NCBI GenBank assembly: GCA_900322105.1
Contig: ONYV01000003.1
Coordinates: 1 to 14,464 of the forward strand
Source of the DNA: an uncultured Eubacteriales bacterium
Lineage (GTDB): Bacteria > Bacillota > Clostridia > Oscillospirales > Acutalibacteraceae
DNA: 14,464 nucleotides
Reading direction: 5' to 3'
Below the pieces are notes generated by a model that ran no database searches, was not told the DNA's origin, and saw nothing but the letters and a program-made list of their open reading frames with translations. Shown here piece by piece: positions 6,034 to 13,322 of this stretch (within the stretch, counting starts at the first letter, position 1; each line of letters starts with the position of its first letter). A program made the translations under genes and the position numbers.

Positions 6034-6078
6034 ATGCGATCAACAGTTTCTCGGTTTATGTATTTGTTTTCCGACAGC

Positions 6079-7239
6079 TCATTTTTTCATCTTACGGATC
6101 TCTGAAAGTCTGTCCAGCGCCATGTTCAGCGTGTCGTTTTTCTTGGCAAAATGCAGGCGGATCAGGTGATTGACGTTCTCGCGAAAAAAGCTGGAACCCG
6201 GAACAGCGCCAACGCCGACTTTTTCAGCGAGTGTTTCACAAAATTCAAGGTCACTTTCATAGCCAAATTCCGAGATATCGAGCAGCACATAATAAGCGCC
6301 CTGAGGGATCGTATGTGTGATCCCGATATCGTCAAGCCCTTTGAGGAACAAATCACGCTTTTCGGTGTATTTGTCTGCAAGCTGCCTGTAATATTCGTCT
6401 TTGAAACGCAATCCTGTCACCGCAGCCTCCTGCAAAGGCGCAGCGGCGCCGACTGTCAGAAAGTCATGAACCTTTTTGGCAACATCAATGATCTGCGGAG
6501 AAGCAATGATATATCCTAAACGCCAGCCTGTGATGGAATAGGTTTTTGAGAGCGATGAACAGGAGATCGTCCGCTCCCACATATTGGGCAATGAAGCAAA
6601 ATAGGTGTGTTTGTGCGGCGCATAGACGATGTGTTCATAAACCTCATCAGTGATCACGAATGTATCGTATTTTTCGGAGAGATCGGCAATGATCTTAAGC
6701 TCGTCATAGGTAAAGACCTTGCCGCAGGGATTGGATGGGTTGCAGAGGATCAGCGCCTTTGGCTTCTGTCTGAACGCAGATTCCAGCTCTTCGGGATCAA
6801 AATGGAAATCAGGCGGATACAGCGGAACGTATATCGGTTCTGCGCCCGACAAAATCGTATCTGCTCCGTAATTTTCATAAAACGGAGAGAACACGATCAC
6901 TTTATCGCCGGGATCAGCTACGGTCATCATCGCCGCCATCATCGCCTCTGTGCTGCCGCAGGTGACGACGATCTCTGCGTTCGGGTCGATCTTTCTCCCC
7001 ATAAAACGTGACTGCTTTTCAGCAAGCGCCTCACGAAAATTCTGTGCGCCCCATGTGATGGAATATTGATGAAAATCTTCTTTCGCAACCTCGGCAAGTC
7101 TGTCAAGCAGTTTCTTCGGAGGATCAAAATCAGGGAATCCCTGTGAGAGATTCACCGCTTTGTACTGATTGGAAATGCGTGTCATACGGCGGATCACGGA
7201 ATCCGTGAAAGTTTCTGTTCGTTTGGAAAGTCTGGGCAT
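6079..7239 (-). CDS. PLP-dependent class I/II aminotransferase (aspartate/aromatic family, subgroup I-gamma-like)
   Basis: A 386-residue fold-type I aminotransferase that moves an amino group between an amino acid and a 2-oxoacid. Visible motifs: NLSQGFPDFDPP (30-41), CGSTEAM (94-100), NPSNPCGKVF (167-176, with N170), ITDEVYEH (196-203, with D198 and Y201 for PLP), the SSLSKTYSITGWRLGY block (228-243) with the PLP lysine K232, and carboxylate-binding R361 (LIRLHFAKK). The GFPDF start is like methionine/kynurenine/aromatic transaminases. The start at 7239 has GGAGG seven bases upstream; a longer frame from 7296 overlaps the ligase gene. As last gene of an operon with acyl-CoA ligase and 2-oxoacid:ferredoxin oxidoreductase, it likely converts the 2-oxoacid to an amino acid (or the reverse). 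Its substrate, aromatic or branched-chain, cannot be read from the sequence. Confidence 0.92.
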   Translation of the reverse strand: MPRLSKRTETFTDSVIRRMTRISNQYKAVNLSQGFPDFDPPKKLLDRLAEVAKEDFHQYSITWGAQNFREALAEKQSRFMGRKIDPNAEIVVTCGSTEAMMAAMMTVADPGDKVIVFSPFYENYGADTILSGAEPIYVPLYPPDFHFDPEELESAFRQKPKALILCNPSNPCGKVFTYDELKIIADLSEKYDTFVITDEVYEHIVYAPHKHTYFASLPNMWERTISCSSLSKTYSITGWRLGYIIASPQIIDVAKKVHDFLTVGAAAPLQEAAVTGLRFKDEYYRQLADKYTEKRDLFLKGLDDIGITHTIPQGAYYVLLDISEFGYESDLEFCETLAEKVGVGAVPGSSFFRENVNHLIRLHFAKKNDTLNMALDRLSEIRKMKK

Positions 7240-7267
7240 AGCTGTGCCTCCATTGGTTTTTGGTATT

Positions 7268-7296
7268 ATTATACACCGATCAGATGTGATATTCAA
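7268..7296 (-). promoter_or_regulatory. Internal promoter for the aminotransferase gene
   Basis: On the minus strand, TTGAAT (7296-7291) lies 17 bases before TATAAT (7273-7268). The -35 is inside the end of the ligase gene and the -10 is just after its stop. A transcript would start near 7261, giving a leader of about 20 bases with the GGAGG ribosome site, so the aminotransferase can probably be expressed apart from the upstream operon. Confidence 0.75.
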
Positions 7297-8620
7297 GTGT
7301 GCGCTCGTCGATAACTCGTCTGGATTTATGCTCTGAACGGGTATTCAGACCGCCGTCAGGATGCACGACCACACGTGCGGGTTTCACGCCGATACGCGCT
7401 TTCAATGCTGCGGTCACCTCCGCCGCCACTTCATCATCAGACTTGGGATTATCGGCATTCTTTTCTATTTCGACAGCATACTTGTTGGTGAAATCCCTTT
7501 CAAAGATCCTGATCAGATATTCCCCTGTGATACCCTCCTGCTCCCGAACGACTGCTTCAATGTCGCTTGGGAACACATTGACCGCCGAAACAATGAACAT
7601 ATCGTCCTTTCTGCCCTGAATATGTATCCTTCCGTGCGTTCTGCCGCAGGAGCATTTGGTGTTGTCGATCCAGCCGATGTCCCCTGTACGGAAACGAATC
7701 AGCGGACGAGCGTGCTTTCTGAGAGTTGTAAACACAAGTTCTCCGACCTGACCCGGTTCTAATATTTCACCCGTGTGAATATCAACAGTCTCGACTAAAA
7801 TATGGTTTTCAGCGATGTGCAGTCCGTTCTTTGCTTCGCACATTGCAGCGCAGGCTCCGAAAATATCAGACAGTCCGTAGAAGTCAAAAACTTCTGCGCC
7901 CCATATGTCTTCAATCGCTTTTCTTGTAGCATCGATCGATCCTCCAAGCTCGCCTGCCACAATGATCTTCTTGATATTCAGATCTTTTTTGGGGTCTATA
8001 CCGCTTTTGAGCGCTTTTTCGCCAAGCTGCCAAGCGTAAGACGGAGAGGTCCAGATCACAGTCGGCTGATAGGTTTTCAGCACAAAGAGCAGTCGTTCGC
8101 TCGGAAGCGTGCCGCCCCAGATGCACAGTGCGCCAAGGTTCTGCGCCCCGATCACATCAGGACCGCCAACATACAGTGAAAAATTGAGTGCGTGTACATA
8201 TCGGTCATTCGGACGCATACCCACCTGCCAAAACCAGCGGCTTTCGGTCTCCTGAAATTCATCAAAATCCTTCTTTGTAAAGGGACTCATGGTCGGCACA
8301 CCCGTAGAACCCGATGAGGTGGAAATAAATACAACATCCTCCTCCGGAACTGCCGCCAGCTCGCCAAGGAATGAACCGACGCCTTGTGTGTCACGCTGAG
8401 TTTTCTTGTTGATAAAGGGGAATTTCTGAATATCCTTAAGGGTCTTGATGTCCTCCGGTTTAACACCCGCTTGGTCAAAAGAACGCTTGTAGTAAGGTGC
8501 GTTCTCATAAGCGAATTTGACGATCTCCTGCAGATCTTCAAGCTGTCTTTTTTCAAGCTCTTCACGGGGCATGGTCTCAAGCTCCTCGTCCCAATATTTA
8601 TTATGAATATCTCTGCTCAT
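7280..8620 (-). CDS. PaaK-like AMP-forming acyl-CoA ligase (second, divergent paralogue)
   Basis: A 446-residue adenylate-forming ligase of the phenylacetate-CoA ligase family: acid + ATP + CoA to acyl-CoA + AMP + PPi. The ATP loop is STSSGSTGVP (100-109); FDFYGLSDIFG, RFRTGDIG, CSCGRTHGR, GRKDDMFIVSAVNVFPSDIE and a C-terminal SEHKSRRVID with the presumed catalytic lysine are present. It differs from the paaK product encoded at 2532-3857 in the ATP loop, in the substrate-pocket stretch (FSLYVGGPDVIG here, YGLFTGGAGLHG there), and in the hinge, where IIRGVNVFP becomes IVSAVNVFP. A different acid substrate is therefore likely. The start ATG has AAGGAG nine bases upstream. It follows the oxidoreductase beta gene by 45 bases in the same operon. 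I leave the symbol blank because phenylacetate specificity is doubtful. Confidence 0.88.
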   Translation of the reverse strand: MSRDIHNKYWDEELETMPREELEKRQLEDLQEIVKFAYENAPYYKRSFDQAGVKPEDIKTLKDIQKFPFINKKTQRDTQGVGSFLGELAAVPEEDVVFISTSSGSTGVPTMSPFTKKDFDEFQETESRWFWQVGMRPNDRYVHALNFSLYVGGPDVIGAQNLGALCIWGGTLPSERLLFVLKTYQPTVIWTSPSYAWQLGEKALKSGIDPKKDLNIKKIIVAGELGGSIDATRKAIEDIWGAEVFDFYGLSDIFGACAAMCEAKNGLHIAENHILVETVDIHTGEILEPGQVGELVFTTLRKHARPLIRFRTGDIGWIDNTKCSCGRTHGRIHIQGRKDDMFIVSAVNVFPSDIEAVVREQEGITGEYLIRIFERDFTNKYAVEIEKNADNPKSDDEVAAEVTAALKARIGVKPARVVVHPDGGLNTRSEHKSRRVIDERTLEYHI

Positions 8621-8665
8621 TGATGATAACTCCTTATTCTTTCTGAATTTTTCCTTTTGAATCTT

Positions 8666-9559
8666 TTATCCTATTTGAAAGTTTTTGTGAATAAAATCCC
8701 ATTTTTCATTCCGGGATCGTATGATCACATCAATATCTTCGTCCGTCAGGTGTTTGAATCTGCTCTGACGTTTAAGATAAGCCGCCGCATCCGAAAACTG
8801 TTTCGGATGATGATTCAGCGTAAATGCGCCGTTTTCATATTCGGCAAGATACCACAAGCCGCAATCAACGACTTCTTTTGCCACATCGACCGTCTCATCT
8901 GTCTGAATGCCCCATCCTGTGGGACATGGCGCAAGAATGTGAATATATTTTGTTCCTTTGATGCTCTTTGCCTTTTCCACCTTGCGCATGAAGTCATTGA
9001 GATAACCTACGCTGGCAGTGGCTGCATAAGGGATGCCGTGAGCAGCAACGATCTCAAACATATTCTTTTTTGGTCTGAGATTGCCGTGAATATTTTTACC
9101 TGCGGGCGTGGTGGTCGTTCGCGCACCAAAGGGGGTGAGCGAACTTTTTTGAATGCCCGTGTTCATATAGGCTTCGTTGTCATAGCAGATATATAGAATG
9201 TCGTCGTTGCGGTCAATAGCGCCCGAAAGCGCCTGCAAGCCGATATCTGCCGTTCCGCCGTCGCCTGCAAAGCCTACTGCGTGAAAATCCGTGATCCCCT
9301 GCGCACGCAGCCCTGCCTCAACGCCTGTGAGCATGGACGCTGTACCTGCAAAGGTAGAAATGATCGCATTGTTGCCAAAGCATAGCTGCGGATAATTGAA
9401 ACCGACCGCCGACATACAGCCTGCCGGCAGCACCGCGACCGCATTTTCTCCCAACACTTTCAGCGCAATGCGCACGGCAAGACTTCCGCCGCAGCCTGCG
9501 CACGCCTTGTGTCCGTAGAAAAATTCGCTCTCATTCAGAGTCTTTGCGTTAACTGCCAT
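8666..9559 (-). CDS. porB: 2-oxoacid:ferredoxin oxidoreductase, beta subunit (TPP-binding, PorB/VorB type)
   Basis: Catalytic subunit of a four-subunit pyruvate/2-ketoisovalerate-type oxidoreductase (2-oxoacid + CoA + oxidised ferredoxin with acyl-CoA + CO2 + reduced ferredoxin, reversible). 297 residues. The proximal [4Fe-4S] ligands are C20, C23 (KACAGCGG), C48 (PAGCMS) and C212 (APCPTGW). The TPP/Mg motif is GDGGTADIG (99-107) through to YDNEAYMNTG (126-135). The start was taken as the ATG at 9559, preceded by GGCGGTGA; an in-frame GTG at 9568 would add three residues. It overlaps the alpha gene end by 11 bases. Which 2-oxoacid is used is not decided by these motifs. The neighbouring ligase, aminotransferase and transporter make a branched-chain or aryl substrate more likely than pyruvate (inference). 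Confidence 0.93.
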   Translation of the reverse strand: MAVNAKTLNESEFFYGHKACAGCGGSLAVRIALKVLGENAVAVLPAGCMSAVGFNYPQLCFGNNAIISTFAGTASMLTGVEAGLRAQGITDFHAVGFAGDGGTADIGLQALSGAIDRNDDILYICYDNEAYMNTGIQKSSLTPFGARTTTTPAGKNIHGNLRPKKNMFEIVAAHGIPYAATASVGYLNDFMRKVEKAKSIKGTKYIHILAPCPTGWGIQTDETVDVAKEVVDCGLWYLAEYENGAFTLNHHPKQFSDAAAYLKRQSRFKHLTDEDIDVIIRSRNEKWDFIHKNFQIG

Positions 9560-10721
9560 TTTCTTCACCGCCGATCCCTAAGAATTGTATGGTTGAGCGC
9601 TGCAGCGTCAGCTCGTCAAAGATGGTCTTTATTTCGTCAGCGGATATATTCCTGCCGCCGAGACCGCCGATGTAATTGGAGCATGGTATATGGATATCCG
9701 CCTTTTGCAGCGCAGAATTGACATTGGTATATACCGTTCCCTCATTTCCAAAGGAAACATCCTTTTCCAGCACTGCGACCGCTTTGGCATTTTTTACAGC
9801 GTCAGCGATCTCCTCGTTCGGGAAGGGACGAAGATAGCGCAGTCTTAGTAAACCGACACGTCTGCCTTCGTTTCTGAGCGCATCAACGACCTCACGGACA
9901 AGCCCTGAGATACTGCCGAGGGTAATGATGATATAATCGGCATCCTCTGTTTGATAACGCTCTGTCAGACCGCTGTAACGCCTTCCGAATATGGTTTCAA
10001 ATCGTTCCTCCGCTTCCCCTATCGCTTCTTTGGCGTGCAAAATGCCGAGGTGTTCTTTATACTTAAAATAGGTGTTGGTGTCGGGTCCTGCCGAAAACGC
10101 AAGATTGCGGGGATGTTTCAGATCCATTTTATGATTCGTTTCGTATTTGGGAAGAAAGGCATCCGCCTGTTCCTGTGTGGGAACATCCACCACCTCGTAG
10201 GTATGTGTCAGCACAAAACCGTCAAGGTTCGCCATAAAGGGTGTGCTGACATTTTTTTGCTCTGCGATATAAAAGCTCATCAGCGCCAGATCCAGCGCCT
10301 CCTGCGCATTTTCGGCATACGCCTGAATCCAGCCGCTGTCAAGCTGAGAGAGCGAATCACGCTGATCGCCGTAAATGTTCCACGGCAGGGCTGTGGAACG
10401 GTTGGCATTCATCATGACGACGGGGAATCGTCCTCCTGATGCATAGGGCAGGCACTCCGCCATATAGAGCAGCCCTTGTGAAGATGTGGCGGTAAAAGCA
10501 CGCGCACCGACAGATGAAGCGCCCATTGCGCAGGACAAAGCAGAATGTTCGGATTCCACGTGAATAAATTCTGCATTCAGACTGCCGTCCTCCACAAATT
10601 CAGACAGCTTCTCTACCACGATCGTCTGCGGCGTGATCGGATAGGCGGAGATCACCTGCGGACGTGCCAGACGAACACCATAGGCAAAAGCTTCGTTGCC
10701 TGATAAGAACTTTTTAGCCAT
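9549..10721 (-). CDS. porA: 2-oxoacid:ferredoxin oxidoreductase, alpha subunit (PorA/VorA type)
   Basis: A 390-residue alpha subunit carrying the pyrimidine-binding domain and the C-terminal transketolase-like domain II. Motifs: SAYPITPQT (25-33), VESEHSALSCAMGAS (55-69, with the glutamate that activates TPP), TATSSQGL (78-85), GDQRDS (118-123), then the domain with LGSISGLVREVVD and LRLRYLRPFPNEE. The length matches other four-subunit enzymes. The start ATG shares one base with the delta gene's stop (TAATG), so translation is coupled. The subunits encoded at 8666-9559, 10721-11011 and 11008-11529 complete the enzyme. Substrate is unassigned; family members act on pyruvate, 2-ketoisovalerate or 2-oxoglutarate. 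Confidence 0.92.
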   Translation of the reverse strand: MAKKFLSGNEAFAYGVRLARPQVISAYPITPQTIVVEKLSEFVEDGSLNAEFIHVESEHSALSCAMGASSVGARAFTATSSQGLLYMAECLPYASGGRFPVVMMNANRSTALPWNIYGDQRDSLSQLDSGWIQAYAENAQEALDLALMSFYIAEQKNVSTPFMANLDGFVLTHTYEVVDVPTQEQADAFLPKYETNHKMDLKHPRNLAFSAGPDTNTYFKYKEHLGILHAKEAIGEAEERFETIFGRRYSGLTERYQTEDADYIIITLGSISGLVREVVDALRNEGRRVGLLRLRYLRPFPNEEIADAVKNAKAVAVLEKDVSFGNEGTVYTNVNSALQKADIHIPCSNYIGGLGGRNISADEIKTIFDELTLQRSTIQFLGIGGEENGS

Positions 10722-11011
10722 TACTTTTCCGCCTCCATTTTGATGGCACCCGTCTTACAAATACGCTGACAGATGCCGCAGCCTTTGCAAAAATCGTAGT
10801 CCACTGCCACTTTCGTTTTACTGCGGCGGATCACGCCGTCAGGACAATACAGATAACAGTTCAGACAGCCCACGCACTTTTGCGCATCGATCACAGGACG
10901 GACATTACGCCATCCCGCATTTTTGGTAACAAGATATCCTGCTTCATAGGAAATCACATCGGGAACATCCGCAAAAGAGGTCGGAACATGATCTCTGAGA
11001 TACGGTTTCAT
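10721..11011 (-). CDS. porD: 2-oxoacid:ferredoxin oxidoreductase, delta subunit (2x[4Fe-4S] ferredoxin)
   Basis: A 96-residue electron-transfer subunit with two ferredoxin-type clusters: C46/C49/C52/C56 followed by Pro, and C75/C78/C81/C85 followed by Lys where Pro is usual. The N-terminal PTSFADVPDVISYEAGYLVTK-like lead (about 10-30) and the R-rich stretch NVRPVID are usual for PorD. It carries electrons between the TPP/cluster site of the beta subunit and soluble ferredoxin. Its start overlaps the gamma gene stop by four bases (ATGA), and its stop overlaps the alpha start by one. Confidence 0.93.
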   Translation of the reverse strand: MKPYLRDHVPTSFADVPDVISYEAGYLVTKNAGWRNVRPVIDAQKCVGCLNCYLYCPDGVIRRSKTKVAVDYDFCKGCGICQRICKTGAIKMEAEK

Positions 11012-11529
11012 TCGATAACCTCCTTGTACGCTGCTTTCACGGCAGTAATATTGATCTCCTGAAGCCTTTTTGGCATGGAGTGACGGATCGCTTCACAGAT
11101 CTCTTCCAAAGTGATCTCATCGGATATAGCCGCAAATGCGCCCAGCAGAATGGTATTGGTGATCGGCAGTCTGAGGATAGAAGAAGCAATGCTGCCGCCG
11201 TCCAGCGTGATGATACGCGGATCGTCATAGACCTGTTTTGTGTTCAGAAGTATTGTTCCGTTTGGCTTCAGCTCAAAAAATGCCTTTGCATCAAACAGTG
11301 TATCGTCCAGAAAAATACTGTGATCCGCCTTGGTGATCTCACTGCGGTTTCTGACGGGTCTTTTGTCGAGCTTGGTAAATGCACGGATCGGCGCTCCGCG
11401 GCGTTCAGGTCCAAAAGACGGAAACGCAAGCGCATAGGAATCCGCTTTAAGCGAGTACGCCTCTCCGAGCAGTCTTGCGGCTGTGAAAGCGCCCTGTCCT
11501 CCTCTGCCGTGCCATATGATCTCTGTCAT
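11008..11529 (-). CDS. porG: 2-oxoacid:ferredoxin oxidoreductase, gamma subunit
   Basis: A 173-residue subunit of the PorG/IorB fold that contributes to CoA binding and assembly. The N-terminal WHGRGGQGAFTAA (6-18) and FPSFGPERRGAPIRAF (36-51) motifs are diagnostic. It is the first of the gamma-delta-alpha-beta set, the usual PorGDAB order. The start has GGAGG seven bases upstream (GGAGGCAAAACCATG), 12 bases after the permease stop, so the oxidoreductase genes are joined directly to the ABC transporter genes. Confidence 0.93.
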   Translation of the reverse strand: MTEIIWHGRGGQGAFTAARLLGEAYSLKADSYALAFPSFGPERRGAPIRAFTKLDKRPVRNRSEITKADHSIFLDDTLFDAKAFFELKPNGTILLNTKQVYDDPRIITLDGGSIASSILRLPITNTILLGAFAAISDEITLEEICEAIRHSMPKRLQEINITAVKAAYKEVIE

Positions 11530-11541
11530 GGTTTTGCCTCC

Positions 11542-12462
11542 TCAGCGCTTCCATCGAAGCAAGTATTGTTGGATCTTGTTAAATGCGAAGGATATGACGA
11601 CGATCACAACGCCGATCACGATCAGTCCGACAAGCGTTCTGGTGTAATCGCCAAAATCGGAATAGTTTTTGATATAGTAACCCAGTCCGCTTTGTGCGCC
11701 GATCATTTCTGCTGAGGTCAGCAGAACAAACGATACGGTCAGTCCCTGATTGTAGCCGATAAAGATCTGCGGCAGTGACGCAGGCAGGATCACGGAGAAC
11801 AGCATGGTGAAACGGTTGACGTTCAGCACCCTTGCGGAATCGAGCGTTTTTTTATCGACATTCATCACGCCGCTCATAGTGCCTGCCAGTACAGGCCAGA
11901 AAGTAGCAAGAAAGATCACGAACACCGACACAGAATGAAAGGTCGGCAAAAGGGCGATCCCATAGGGTATGTAAACGATCGGCGGTATTGCGCCGAGAAA
12001 CTTTGCGATATAAGTCGCAACATTTCCGAGTCTTTCGCTGGAACCCAACAGCATCCCGAGAATGATCGCCGCCGCTGCTGCCAGCAGATAGCCCTGCAAA
12101 ATAATGCCGACCGAGCTTAGTATATTGACAACGATCTTTTCGTGATCCTCGATCAGCTGCATAAAGACCCTTCCCGGCGGCGGAAACAGCGCCGCTTTCA
12201 GTAAATTAAATTTTGCAGTCGCCAGCGTCCATGCAATCAGCAGCCCGTAAATACAGCTGACAACGTCAACAAACAGCGTCAGGCTGAGCGGCTTTTTGAT
12301 CACTGACGATACGATCAGCGTCAAGGCTTCTGCAATAAGCGCAAACCATACAACATATTGCGCATAAGTCTCTGTGTTCAGCCGATCGGGGATCAGCTGG
12401 ATCAAAAGCAGAGCGGCAAACAGGACATGCACGATCCTGAGATATCGTTTTTTTCGTGTCAT
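11542..12462 (-). CDS. ABC transporter permease (SsuC/TauC-type) with extended N-terminus
   Basis: An inner-membrane permease of the nitrate/sulfonate/taurine importer class, 306 residues against about 250-270 for the usual member. The conserved core begins at LFPPPGRVF (92-100), continues through several helices, and has the EAA-type coupling loop near 206-240 (LDSARVLN...ILPASLPQIFIG). Before the core there are about three hydrophobic segments (roughly 9-24, 34-54, 60-82) rather than the usual one, so some eight helices are likely. The start ATG overlaps the ATPase stop by one base (TAATG), with GAGGTGG upstream. Cargo is not readable from sequence; context suggests an organic acid that feeds the ligase in the same operon. 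Confidence 0.88.
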   Translation of the reverse strand: MTRKKRYLRIVHVLFAALLLIQLIPDRLNTETYAQYVVWFALIAEALTLIVSSVIKKPLSLTLFVDVVSCIYGLLIAWTLATAKFNLLKAALFPPPGRVFMQLIEDHEKIVVNILSSVGIILQGYLLAAAAAIILGMLLGSSERLGNVATYIAKFLGAIPPIVYIPYGIALLPTFHSVSVFVIFLATFWPVLAGTMSGVMNVDKKTLDSARVLNVNRFTMLFSVILPASLPQIFIGYNQGLTVSFVLLTSAEMIGAQSGLGYYIKNYSDFGDYTRTLVGLIVIGVVIVVISFAFNKIQQYLLRWKR

Positions 12463-13274
12463 TACAGCACCACCTCTTCTTTTCCGATCTTGTTGACAAT
12501 GTCGCTGTAGAACAAGGCGATCAGCTGATTGCGGAATTGATTGTATTCCTTTGTTCTGACAAGCTGCATACGGCTGCGGGGACGTTCAAACGGCACTTTG
12601 ATCTCTTGATATACCTGTCCCGGATGAGCGGTCATCATCACGATCTTATCTGACAGAAAGATCGCCTCATCCAGATCATGCGTGACAAACACAACGGTCT
12701 TGCGCGCCCCTGTGCCTTCACCCTCCCACAGATCAAGAAGCAGCTCCTGCAAAACAGTACGGTTTTTGGCATCAATTGCGCCGAAGGGTTCATCCATCAG
12801 CAGAATATCGGTGTCCATAGCAAGTGCTCTTGCAATTGCCACACGCTGCTGCATACCGCCCGAAAGACGTGACGGATACTGATCCTTAAAGTCTTTTAGT
12901 CCGACCTTTTCGAGAAATGCATCTGCGATCTGCAGACGCTGCGCTTTTGTTGCGTTCTTGTTGACCTGCTTGATACCAAATGCAACATTCTTTCGGGCGC
13001 TCATCCACGGAAACAGCGAGTAATGCTGAAACACAACGCCTCTGTCAGCGCCCGGCCCCTTGATCGGCTCGCCGTCAATGAGGATCTCGCCCGAAGTCGG
13101 AAAACGGATGCCCTCCAGAATGCTCAGCAGGGTGCTTTTTCCGCAGCCGCTCGACCCGATCACGCTGACGAACTCACCCTCCTCAATGGAAAAGCTGACG
13201 TTCTTCAGGGCAGTAAAGCTGTTTTTCTTTTCGGTGTAATCAACGGTTAAATTGTTTATCTCTATCTTACTCAT
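12462..13274 (-). CDS. ABC transporter ATP-binding protein (SsuB/TauB-type)
   Basis: A 270-residue cytoplasmic ATPase that drives the importer. Walker A is GSSGCGKST (40-48), Q-loop Q83 (VVFQHYSLFPW), signature LSGGMQQR (137-144), Walker B ILLMDEP (157-163), D-loop GAIDAKNR (165-172) and H-loop histidine H199 (VTHD). The HYSLFPW stretch after the Q-loop is typical of the nitrate/sulfonate/taurine subfamily. It lies 48 bases downstream of the lipoprotein gene with no terminator between, and GAGGG precedes the ATG. The C-terminal about 40 residues (VPFERPRSR and after) are also usual for this subfamily. Confidence 0.93.
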   Translation of the reverse strand: MSKIEINNLTVDYTEKKNSFTALKNVSFSIEEGEFVSVIGSSGCGKSTLLSILEGIRFPTSGEILIDGEPIKGPGADRGVVFQHYSLFPWMSARKNVAFGIKQVNKNATKAQRLQIADAFLEKVGLKDFKDQYPSRLSGGMQQRVAIARALAMDTDILLMDEPFGAIDAKNRTVLQELLLDLWEGEGTGARKTVVFVTHDLDEAIFLSDKIVMMTAHPGQVYQEIKVPFERPRSRMQLVRTKEYNQFRNQLIALFYSDIVNKIGKEEVVL

Positions 13275-13322
13275 AAGCCCTCATCCTGCATTTATTTTCT
13301 TTCGGACACCTGTCATGATAAC

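Noticed and set aside
8657..9196. 179-codon open frame on the plus strand
   Set aside because: Antisense to the well supported porB gene; no ribosome site or recognisable motif.
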